Shown here: one piece after another, positions 6,817-12,863 of the stretch
Position numbering within the stretch: position 1 is the first letter of the stretch
How the letters are laid out: the number at the start of each line of letters is the position of its first letter
Assembly (NCBI GenBank): GCA_031270145.1
Contig: JAISYD010000269.1
Span: 1 to 15,817, forward strand
DNA: 15,817 bases
Direction of reading: 5' to 3'
Origin: Planctomycetota bacterium
GTDB taxonomy: Bacteria > Planctomycetota > SZUA-567
Translations under genes and position numbers: made by a program
Notes under the pieces: model-generated
What the model saw: the letters and a program-made list of their open reading frames with translations, nothing else
Databases searched by the model: none
What the model was told of the DNA's origin: nothing

Positions 6817-7737
6817 ATGGCTGTTGCCTCCATTCTAGATAAGGTTGGCGCTACCCCGTTGCTTCGTCTGGCCAGGTTGGATCCCGAACTTTCCGGGGTC
6901 GAGGTATGGGCCAAGGCGGAGTTCCTCAACCCCAGCGGCTCGGTGAAGGATCGCGCCGCCAAATCCATGATTGAGGACGGGATATGGACCGGCCGTTTTG
7001 CCGAGGGGAAAATCCTCCTGGATGCCACCAGCGGCAACACCGGCATTTCCTACGCCATGTTTTGCGCCGCTTTGGGCCGCCGGGCCGAGTTGTGCGTGCC
7101 GAAGAACCTTAGCCGCGGCCGGAAACTTGTCCTCGAGGCTTATGGGGCCGGCTTGATTGAGACCGACCCGCTGCTTGGTTCAGACGGGGCGCAGCTCAAG
7201 GCCAGGGAGTTGGCCGGGAGCTTTTCCGACAAATATTTTTACCCGGATCAGTACAACAATCCGGAAAACTGGAAGGCGCATTACCGCGGCACGGCGGAGG
7301 AAATCTGGGCCCAAACCGGCGGCGGGATCACGCATTTCGTGGCCGGTACCGGCTCCTGCGGCACCTTTGTGGGGACCGTCCGGCGGTTGAAGGAATTCAA
7401 TTCCGCCGTACAGGGCGTCGTCATGCAGCCGGACTCCCCCTTGCATGGCCTTGAGGGCATGCGGCATCTGGCCAGTTCCATAGTCCCCGGCTGTTACGAT
7501 TCCGGGTTGGCCGACGCCGTGGTCGAAGCGTCGACCGGGGAGGCCCGCAAAACCGCGGCGGCCCTGGCGCGGACGGAGGGGCTGTTCGTGGGAGTCAGTT
7601 CCGGCGCCAATGTTTCCGCCGCTCTGAGGCTGGCCCGGAGGCTGCCGGCCGGGTCGCTGGTGGTCACCGTGCTTTGCGACAGCGGCTTCCGCTACCTGGA
7701 TGACGGTTTCTGGGAGGAACCCCTTGCTCCGTCTTAA
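6817..7737 (+). CDS. cysM: CysM-type cysteine synthase (PLP-dependent, probably thiocarboxylate carrier-dependent)
   Basis: This fold-type II PLP enzyme makes cysteine or a protein-linked precursor from an activated serine and a sulfur donor. The PLP lysine is in NPSGSVKDR (Lys44), the substrate loop is TSGNTG (71-76), the phosphate-binding loop reads GTGSCGT (177-183), and SSGAN (261-265) contacts the cofactor ring. The region HGLEGMRHL (210-218) resembles the CysM group that works with CysO-like carriers rather than free sulfide. Context supports this: a JAMM protease, a sulfur carrier and its E1 follow directly, as in the Mycobacterium cysM-cysO-mec set. The accepted serine derivative (O-acetyl or O-phospho) cannot be fixed from sequence, though Arg216 is a candidate phosphate contact. 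It is the first gene after the 6734 promoter; its ribosome site is weak. Confidence 0.9.
   Translation: MAVASILDKVGATPLLRLARLDPELSGVEVWAKAEFLNPSGSVKDRAAKSMIEDGIWTGRFAEGKILLDATSGNTGISYAMFCAALGRRAELCVPKNLSRGRKLVLEAYGAGLIETDPLLGSDGAQLKARELAGSFSDKYFYPDQYNNPENWKAHYRGTAEEIWAQTGGGITHFVAGTGSCGTFVGTVRRLKEFNSAVQGVVMQPDSPLHGLEGMRHLASSIVPGCYDSGLADAVVEASTGEARKTAAALARTEGLFVGVSSGANVSAALRLARRLPAGSLVVTVLCDSGFRYLDDGFWEEPLAPS
7712..7718 (+). promoter_or_regulatory. Strong ribosome binding site that selects a TTG start for the JAMM gene
   Basis: GGGAGGA lies inside the last codons of cysM, five bases before an in-frame TTG at 7724. The alternative ATG at 7700 has no comparable site. This argues for initiation at 7724, with a 14-base overlap with cysM. 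Confidence 0.6.
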
Positions 7738-8149
7738 CGCGCCCGGCTTGGCGGCGATAAGGCGCCAGGCCGAGGCCGAATACCCCGATGAGTGCTGCGG
7801 CGCCATGCTGGGACGCTTTGGCGGGGCGGGGATGAAGGAAACGGCCGAAATACGGCCGATCCCCAACCAGCGGGAGGGCGGGGCCAGGCGCCGGCGTTTT
7901 TTGATTCCGGCGGCGGAAATGTTCGCCCTGGAGAAATACGCCTGTTCGGCCGGGCTGGAGGTGTTGGGGTTCTACCATTCGCATCCCGACCATCCGGCCA
8001 GGCCATCGGGTTATGATTTGGATCATGCCTGGCCCGGGTATTCCTATCTTATTGTGGCGGTGCCGGGCGGCGCGGCCGGAGAGGCCCTGTCCTGGGAGTT
8101 GACCCCGGATCGCCGCGCCTTCGCGGCGGAGGAATTGCTGGAAGGTTGA
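7724..8149 (+). CDS. JAMM/MPN+ zinc metalloprotease (Mec/QbsD-like), probable processor of the sulfur carrier
   Basis: The 141-residue protein carries the full JAMM zinc site. Glu23 is in YPDECCG, and HSHPDHPARPSGYD supplies His85, His87, Ser95 and Asp98. Prokaryotic members cleave peptides after the C-terminal Gly-Gly of ubiquitin-like sulfur carriers. Mec releases cysteine from CysO-cysteine, and QbsD and HcyD trim extra residues before activation. Both jobs fit here: cysM lies upstream, and the next gene encodes a carrier whose Gly-Gly is followed by extra residues. The TTG start at 7724 is chosen for its ribosome site; ATG 7700 would add eight residues. Translation is probably coupled to cysM through the overlap. 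The zinc site is complete, so an active enzyme is expected. Confidence 0.9.
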   Translation: MLRLNAPGLAAIRRQAEAEYPDECCGAMLGRFGGAGMKETAEIRPIPNQREGGARRRRFLIPAAEMFALEKYACSAGLEVLGFYHSHPDHPARPSGYDLDHAWPGYSYLIVAVPGGAAGEALSWELTPDRRAFAAEELLEG

Positions 8150-8168
8150 GGATTAAGGAGAAGCGGGC

Positions 8169-8456
8169 ATGTCTGTGCGCATACAATTGCCATCGTCCCT
8201 CCGGGGATTGACCGGCGGCCTGGACGAGGTCGGGGTGGAGGCTGGGACGGTAGGCGACGTCATGCTCCGGTTGCGGGAGCGGTATCCCGACCTGAAACAG
8301 CATCTCTATGACGAGCGGGACAATCTGCGCGGTTTCGTCAACCTGTTCCTGAACGACGACGACGTGCGTTCGCGCCAGGGGTTGGAGACGCCGGCGGCCG
8401 ACGGCGACGTCATCATGCTTATACCCTCCATCGCCGGAGGCGGCCATGCCGGCTGA
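8169..8456 (+). CDS. MoaD/ThiS/CysO-family sulfur carrier protein with a C-terminal extension after Gly-Gly
   Basis: This is a 95-residue beta-grasp protein. It should carry sulfur as a C-terminal thiocarboxylate after adenylation by the downstream E1 and supply it to CysM. The chain follows the MoaD pattern, with a central helix DVMLRLRERYPDL (30-42), the strand FVNLFLNDDDV (56-66) and a final DGDVIMLIPSIAGG. Unlike mature carriers, which end at Gly-Gly, it continues for four residues (Gly-His-Ala-Gly), so Gly90-Gly91 is internal. Cleavage would be needed before activation, and the JAMM protease upstream is the obvious candidate. The tail codons overlap the start of the E1 gene (8446). The ribosome site AAGGAG (8155-8160) supports ATG 8169. 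Service to molybdopterin or thiamine synthesis is possible but less supported by the neighbours. Confidence 0.92.
   Translation: MSVRIQLPSSLRGLTGGLDEVGVEAGTVGDVMLRLRERYPDLKQHLYDERDNLRGFVNLFLNDDDVRSRQGLETPAADGDVIMLIPSIAGGGHAG
8436..8440 (+). promoter_or_regulatory. Ribosome binding site of the E1 gene inside the Gly-Gly codons of the carrier gene
   Basis: GGAGG at 8436-8440 is read as the Gly-Gly codons (GGA GGC) of the sulfur carrier and sits five bases before the E1 start ATG 8446. The same bases thus encode the functional C-terminus and start the next protein. Confidence 0.65.
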
Positions 8457-9609
8457 GCGGCGGCTGGAGGAGCTTTCCCGTGGGGATCTCCGCCGCTACA
8501 GCCGTCATCTTATCCTGCCCGAGGTCGGACTCGAAGGGCAGGAGAAGCTCAAGAACGGCCGGGCGCTCCTGGTCGGCGCCGGCGGCCTCGGTTCGCCGGC
8601 GGCGCTGTATCTGGCGGCGGCCGGAGTTGGGCGGATCGGTCTGATCGATTCCGACGTGGTGGACGAGTCCAACCTACAGCGGCAGATCCTCCACGGCGTC
8701 CGCGACCTCGGCCGGCCCAAGACGGCCTCGGCCCGGGATCGCCTGCGGGCCCTGAACCCGCTGGTCGAAATCGAGACCTTCGACGTCTTCCTGGACAGTT
8801 CGAACGCCCTGGACATTTTCGGCGGCTATGACCTGGTGCTGGACGGGACCGACAATTTCCCGACCCGCTACCTGGCGAACGACGCCTGCGTCCTCCTGAA
8901 AAAACCCTACATCTACGGCTCCATCTACCGTTTCGAGGGCCAGGCCAGCGTGTTCGGGTTGCCGGGCGGCCCCTGCTACCGCTGTTTTTTCGCCGAGCCG
9001 CCGCCGCCCGGCCTGGTTCCGTCCTGCGGCGAGGGCGGGGTGCTGGGCGTGTTGCCAGGCATCATCGGCTGCGTCCAGGCCGCCGAGGCCATCAAGGTGT
9101 TGCTGGGCGAAACCGGCAATACTCTTTCCGGCCGGTTGCTCCTGCTGGACGCTTGGAAGATGAAATTCCGCGAGTTGAAACTGCGGCGCAATCCCGCCTG
9201 TCCCGTTTGCGGCGACGCCCCAAGCATCCGCGGCTTGATCGACTACCAGGCTTTTTGCGGCCTGAAAAAGGACCAAAACCTGGAGCCGGTCCCGCAAATC
9301 ACGGCCCGGGAGCTGAGGGAGCTTTTCGCGGGCGAGCCCGGCCTTCAGGTAATTGATATCCGTGAGCCGCATGAATTGGCCCTGGGCAAGCTCCCGAACA
9401 CCCGAGCCATGCCCTATGGGCAATTGGTCCGACGCCTGGACGAACTGGATCCGACCGTACCCGCCGTGGTGGTCTGCAAAATAGGGGTACGCAGCGAAAT
9501 GGCGGTCCGGCTGCTTAAGGATGCCGGTTACCAGGGCCGGATCATGAACCTCGAGGGCGGCGTCAACGCCTGGGCCCGGGAGGTGGATCCGGCGTTTGTC
9601 GTTTATTAG
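8446..9609 (+). CDS. MoeZ-like E1: MoeB/ThiF adenylyltransferase fused to a rhodanese sulfurtransferase domain
   Basis: The enzyme should adenylate the carrier's C-terminal glycine and replace AMP with sulfur to form a thiocarboxylate. The ThiF domain (about 15-260) has the ATP loop GAGGLGS (44-50), VVDESNLQRQ with the adenylation arginine (Arg79), GTDNFPTR (134-141), two zinc CxxC pairs (Cys177/Cys180 and Cys252/Cys255) and the conserved cysteine in PSCGEGG (Cys194). The rhodanese domain (about 284-383) has the active loop CKIGVRS with Cys344, which would hold the persulfide sulfur. The 387-residue length fits MoeZ/MOCS3-type fusions. It overlaps the carrier gene by 11 bases, the tight pairing expected of an E1 and its carrier. 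The persulfide donor is not shown; the desulfurase three genes on, or stored sulfur, are candidates. Confidence 0.93.
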   Translation: MPAERRLEELSRGDLRRYSRHLILPEVGLEGQEKLKNGRALLVGAGGLGSPAALYLAAAGVGRIGLIDSDVVDESNLQRQILHGVRDLGRPKTASARDRLRALNPLVEIETFDVFLDSSNALDIFGGYDLVLDGTDNFPTRYLANDACVLLKKPYIYGSIYRFEGQASVFGLPGGPCYRCFFAEPPPPGLVPSCGEGGVLGVLPGIIGCVQAAEAIKVLLGETGNTLSGRLLLLDAWKMKFRELKLRRNPACPVCGDAPSIRGLIDYQAFCGLKKDQNLEPVPQITARELRELFAGEPGLQVIDIREPHELALGKLPNTRAMPYGQLVRRLDELDPTVPAVVVCKIGVRSEMAVRLLKDAGYQGRIMNLEGGVNAWAREVDPAFVVY

Positions 9610-9651
9610 ACATTTTTTCCCGCGCCGTTTTTTTATGAGGATGGGATTGAC

Positions 9652-10590
9652 ATGAGTGAACCGAAAGCTTCTCTGGGCCGCCAGGCCGCCTACCAATTGG
9701 CCAACGTCACGAAAACCCCGCCGCAATACGAGGCCATCACCCCGCGCTGGCTGACCCGCTTTGTCGAATGGAAGGCGCTGGAAACCGGCGTCTTCCGGCT
9801 GAACCGGGTTAAGGAGGGCGACACCCCGCTGGAGGCGCTCTGCTCCAAGCCGGACGCCAAGGCCGACATCCCCTCCACCTTCGTCGACTACCAGGAAAAG
9901 CCGCGCGAGTATCTGCTGAATTCCATTTCCGTGGTCATCAACATCGACACCCGCGTTTCCGATCTTTACAGCCGCCCCCACGATCAAATCGGCGAACAGG
10001 TCCGCCTGGCCGTCGAAAGTCTTAAGGAGCGCCAGGAAAGCCAGCTGATCAACAACGACGACTACGGCCTGCTGAAAAACGTCGCCCAGAAACAGCGCAT
10101 CGCCTCCCGCAGCGGTTCCCCCACTCCGGACGATTTCGACGAGCTTATCGCCAAGGTCTGGAAGGAGCCGTCGTTTTTCCTGGCCCATCCCCGCGCCATC
10201 GCCGCCTTCGGCCGCGAATGCACCCGGCGGGGGGTGCCGCCGCCGACCGCCGCCCTTTTCGGCAGCCAGTTCCTGACCTGGCGCGGCATCCCCATCGTGC
10301 CCACCAACAAACTCTTCGTGGACGGCCGGAAGGAGCCGCAGGGCCAGGCCGGCAAGACCAGCATCCTCCTCGTCCGCTCGGGCGAGGCGAAACAGGGCGT
10401 CATCGGCCTGTACCAGGCCAACCTGCCGGGCGAGAAGTCGCGCGGGCTCTCGGTCCGCCTCATGGGCATTGACGGCGACGGCATCGCTTCCTATTTCCTC
10501 TCGGTCTATTGCTCCGCCGCCATCCTGACCGACGACGCCATAGCCGCGCTGGAAGACGTGGACGTGGGAAACTACTATGACTACCAATGA
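9652..10590 (+). CDS. srpI: Family 2A encapsulin nanocompartment shell protein (SrpI-like)
   Basis: This HK97-fold protein should self-assemble into a closed icosahedral shell that houses the enzyme encoded next. At 312 residues it has the usual size. Stretches I recognise from SrpI-type shells include ANVTKTPPQYEAITPRWLT near 17-35, VDYQEKPREY near 78-87, RVSDLYSRPHDQI near 100-112, FLAHPRAIAAFGRE and FGSQFLTWRGIP in the A domain, and the terminal LEDVDVGNYYDY. It has no cyclic-nucleotide-binding insertion, which separates it from family 2B. Characterised relatives package a cysteine desulfurase, are linked to sulfur starvation, and are reported to store elemental sulfur. The start has GAGGATGGGA (9637-9646) before it. 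The gap to the E1 gene is 42 bases with no terminator, and it overlaps the cargo gene by 14 bases. Confidence 0.95.
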   Translation: MSEPKASLGRQAAYQLANVTKTPPQYEAITPRWLTRFVEWKALETGVFRLNRVKEGDTPLEALCSKPDAKADIPSTFVDYQEKPREYLLNSISVVINIDTRVSDLYSRPHDQIGEQVRLAVESLKERQESQLINNDDYGLLKNVAQKQRIASRSGSPTPDDFDELIAKVWKEPSFFLAHPRAIAAFGRECTRRGVPPPTAALFGSQFLTWRGIPIVPTNKLFVDGRKEPQGQAGKTSILLVRSGEAKQGVIGLYQANLPGEKSRGLSVRLMGIDGDGIASYFLSVYCSAAILTDDAIAALEDVDVGNYYDYQ

Positions 10591-12088
10591 ATTTCCGGCC
10601 GGAGCCGGCGACTGGAGTAGCCTGATCGCCGATTTGGCCGCCGACCGGGCGGGAGAGCTGTTTCCAACCTCTCCGGCCGCGGTCCCGGATCGGGAGACGG
10701 CCAGGGAGTTCCGGCTGGACGGCGGGGAGCTCCAGACCATAATTGATCGCCTTCCCGCCGATTTCGCCCGTACTTCCGTGCCGGCGGAAGCGTCTGGCGC
10801 CATTCCCGGGCATTCTTCGGCCGGCGCCGATCCTTTCCAGAACGGCTTTCGCCCGCTGGTGGCGCCGCTGGCCGCCGCCCCGGGCGGTTGGGATGCCCAG
10901 GCCATCCACCGGGATTTCCCCATCCTTTCGGAAAAGGTGGACGGGAAGAATCTGGTTTGGCTGGACAACGGAGCCACCACCCAAAAGCCACGCCAGGTGA
11001 TCGACCGCCTGGTTTATTTTTACGAACATGAGAACTCCAACATCCATCGGAGCGCCCACACCCTGGCGGCCCGGGCCTCGGACGCCTTTGAAAAGGCCAG
11101 GGGGACGGTGGCCGGCTTTATCGGCGCCCCATCGGCCGAGAACATCGTCTTTGTCCGGGGCGCCACCGAGGGCGTCAACCTGGTCGCCTCCGCCTGCCGC
11201 TCCCGCCAGAAACCGGGCGACGAGATAATCGTCTCCCACCTGGAGCAACACGCCAACATCGTGCCCTGGCAACTGGCCTGCCAGGAGACGGGCGCCGTCC
11301 TCAAGGTCATCCCGGTCACGGATCGGGGCGAATTGCGGCTGGACGAATACGGCCGGCTGCTGGGGCCAAGGACGAAAATGGTGGCGGTGGCGCAGGTGTC
11401 GAACGTCCTCGGCGCTATCGTTCCGGTGCGCGAGATCGTCCAGGCCGCCAAGCGTTACGGCGCCCTAACCCTAATTGATGGCGCCCAGTCGGCGGCCCAT
11501 CTCCCCGTAAATATGGCGGAACTGGACTGCGACTTCTTCGTTTTCTCCGGCCACAAGGTTTACGGCCCCACCGGCATCGGCGTCCTTTACGGCAGGCGGG
11601 AGGCGTTGGAGATCATGCCGCCCTACCAATCCGGCGGCAACATGATAGCCGACGTGACCTTCGGGCGGACGCTGTACCAGCCGCCGCCGGCCCGCTTCGA
11701 AGCCGGCACCGCCGACATCGCCGGCGCCGTCGGGCTAGGGGCGGCCCTGGAATACCTCTCCGCCCTTGGCATGGCCGCGGTCTCGCTCCACGAGGCCGAA
11801 CTGGCGGCCTACGCTGGCGAGGCGCTCCGCCGGGTGAACGGCCTGCGGCTCGTCGGCGAGCCGCCCGAAAGGACCGGGGTGTTTTCCTTCGTCATCGACG
11901 GGGTGGCGGACGAGGCGGTTTCCGGGCGGTTGCGGGCGGCGGGGGTGGCTGTCCGGGTGGGCCACCATTGCGCCCAGCCCATCCACCGCCGTTTCAGCCT
12001 GGAGCGGAGCGTCAGGGCCAGCCTCGGCGTTTACAACACCCGGGAGGAGATCGACTTCCTGGTTTCGCTTTTGCGGAACTTGCGTTAG
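10577..12088 (+). CDS. Encapsulin-cargo cysteine desulfurase (SufS-like) with N-terminal cargo-loading extension
   Basis: This PLP enzyme removes sulfur from cysteine as a protein persulfide, giving alanine. The SufS-like core starts near residue 108 (IHRDFPILSEKVDG). It has the PLP lysine in FSGHKVYGP (Lys327), the cofactor aspartate in LIDGAQS (Asp301), and the persulfide cysteine in RVGHHCAQP (Cys465). At 503 residues it is about 100 longer than ordinary SufS. The excess is an N-terminal stretch (1-107) rich in Pro, Ala, Gly and charged residues and probably largely disordered. That is where family 2A cargo enzymes carry their shell-targeting region. It overlaps the shell gene by 14 bases, matching the known shell-cargo arrangement. 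No SufE-like or other Suf genes are adjacent, so a role in general iron-sulfur assembly is less likely. Confidence 0.95.
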   Translation: MTTNEFPAGAGDWSSLIADLAADRAGELFPTSPAAVPDRETAREFRLDGGELQTIIDRLPADFARTSVPAEASGAIPGHSSAGADPFQNGFRPLVAPLAAAPGGWDAQAIHRDFPILSEKVDGKNLVWLDNGATTQKPRQVIDRLVYFYEHENSNIHRSAHTLAARASDAFEKARGTVAGFIGAPSAENIVFVRGATEGVNLVASACRSRQKPGDEIIVSHLEQHANIVPWQLACQETGAVLKVIPVTDRGELRLDEYGRLLGPRTKMVAVAQVSNVLGAIVPVREIVQAAKRYGALTLIDGAQSAAHLPVNMAELDCDFFVFSGHKVYGPTGIGVLYGRREALEIMPPYQSGGNMIADVTFGRTLYQPPPARFEAGTADIAGAVGLGAALEYLSALGMAAVSLHEAELAAYAGEALRRVNGLRLVGEPPERTGVFSFVIDGVADEAVSGRLRAAGVAVRVGHHCAQPIHRRFSLERSVRASLGVYNTREEIDFLVSLLRNLR

Positions 12089-12259
12089 GAGAGGGGCGGG
12101 CGTCGCGATACGGTATGCGGGGTGGATCATGGCCTGTGGCTAAGCCGTCTTAAAACTCCACTCCCACCCGCCATCCGCCGCTTGCGTCCCGGCGCTTGAC
12201 GGCACAACCCCCGCTAGCGGACATCGGCAAATCGCCGCCCGCGTTGCGATTTTCCCAAG

Positions 12260-12303
12260 CGCCATCCCGGGAGGCCCGCCTCCATTGCGCCAGTGGCGTT
12301 TTT
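12260..12303 (+). terminator. Probable terminator of the cysM-encapsulin operon
   Basis: CGCCA (12260-12264) can pair with TGGCG (12294-12298), enclosing a second stem GGAGG/CCTCC (12270-12274, 12279-12283). Alternatively a compact CGCC-AGT-GGCG hairpin (12288-12298) forms. Either is followed by five T (12299-12303). The next promoter element begins at once, consistent with an operon boundary. Confidence 0.5.
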
Positions 12304-12306
12304 CTC

Positions 12307-12334
12307 TTGACAATAAAAGTTTTAATATTAAAAC
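12307..12334 (+). promoter_or_regulatory. TTGACA box followed by a perfect 16-bp palindrome (candidate operator)
   Basis: TTGACA (12307-12312) is followed after six bases by GTTTTAATATTAAAAC (12319-12334), which equals its own reverse complement. No good -10 box stands at the right spacing; the palindrome itself occupies that position, as would an operator inside a promoter. A dimeric regulator of the downstream metal-ATPase genes is the natural candidate binder. Confidence 0.5.
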
Positions 12335-12400
12335 ATAGAACAAGGTTTTCCTTGCCCGGACGGCGCGGGGCAAGCGCGGAGAAGTTTTTGCCAGTCGAAT

Positions 12401-12428
12401 TTGACAAGCGGGAGTTATGCGCTATACT
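12401..12428 (+). promoter_or_regulatory. Strong sigma70-type promoter of the metal-ATPase operon
   Basis: TTGACA (12401-12406) and TATACT (12423-12428) are separated by 16 bases, giving a start near 12435 and a leader of about 150 bases before ATG 12588. It is one of the two best promoter matches in the window, with the one before cysM. Confidence 0.7.
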
Positions 12429-12507
12429 GCCTCATACCGGTTTGTCCGCGCCGGCGCCGAGGTTCAGGTTTGCCGGTTGCGGTGGGTCGGGACCTTTTTA
12501 GGGTGTG

Positions 12508-12543
12508 CCGCCGCGCTAGGCGGGGAAAGCTCGCGCTTTCCCC
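12508..12543 (+). promoter_or_regulatory. Overlapping hairpins in the leader of the metal-ATPase operon (possible attenuator)
   Basis: GGGGAAAGC (12522-12530) and GCTTTCCCC (12535-12543) form a perfect nine-base-pair stem with loop TCGC. An upstream stem, CCGCC (12508-12512) with GGCGG (12519-12523), shares two bases with it, so the two compete. A T-rich stretch follows near 12551-12559, rather far for a classical terminator. Regulation is possible but not shown. Confidence 0.35.
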
Positions 12544-12587
12544 GGATGTGGTTATTTTTACGGTTTCATGGACTGGGGAGGGATGTC

Positions 12588-12821
12588 ATGGGAAATGATT
12601 TGCTGAAATACATTGGTTGCGTCGCTTTGGGCGCGGTTGGGACCGTCCTCTATATAAGGCATCGGGATAAAATGAAACCCCTGGCGGCCAAGTTGCTGGC
12701 CAAGGGCATGCTCCTGAAGGACAAGGCCATTGATCACGCGGCCAGGGCCAAGGAGCATATTGAGGATGTCGTCGCCGAGGCCAAACATCTCAATGAAACC
12801 GCCGGGAAGGCCGAAGCTTAG
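12588..12821 (+). CDS. Small single-pass membrane protein upstream of the P1B ATPase (PacL/DUF1490-like in layout)
   Basis: The 77-residue product has a membrane helix at about 5-23 (LLKYIGCVALGAVGTVLYI). A basic juxtamembrane segment and a long charged amphipathic helix (about 30-70) follow, with several Ala, Lys and Glu and scattered His. Small proteins of this build, such as the mycobacterial PacL group (DUF1490), are encoded next to P1B metal ATPases and help stabilise them. I infer a similar role from position and architecture, not from clear sequence identity. The Asp/His-rich metal-binding end of PacL is absent here. ATG 12588 is chosen because GGGGAGGGA (12575-12583) precedes it; the upstream open frame overlaps the promoter. 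The ATPase starts 42 bases after its stop. Confidence 0.75.
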   Translation: MGNDLLKYIGCVALGAVGTVLYIRHRDKMKPLAAKLLAKGMLLKDKAIDHAARAKEHIEDVVAEAKHLNETAGKAEA

Positions 12822-12863
12822 GGATTCCTTCCCCTTTCGTCCCCTCATACGGATTCATAACGC

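Larger units (their letters stand above)
12089..12587. other. Gene-free regulatory stretch between the desulfurase and the metal-ATPase operon
   Basis: About 500 bases with no convincing gene. The first 170 bases show nothing clear apart from small inverted repeats. Then come a terminator-like hairpin (12260-12303), a TTGACA with a perfect 16-bp palindrome (12307-12334), a strong promoter (12401-12428) and a leader of about 150 bases with hairpins. The frame reading into the small membrane protein is open upstream from 12417, but that part overlaps the promoter and lacks protein character. Confidence 0.6.

Noticed and set aside
8674..10980. 768-codon open frame on the minus strand across the E1, encapsulin and desulfurase genes
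   Set aside because: It spans three clearly identified plus-strand genes and their junctions, has no family motif and reads as low-complexity sequence. Length alone is not evidence at this GC content.
12417..12587. Upstream extension of the small membrane protein from ATG 12417
   Set aside because: The added 57 residues overlap the promoter -10 box and leader hairpins and have no protein character; ATG 12588 has a strong ribosome site.
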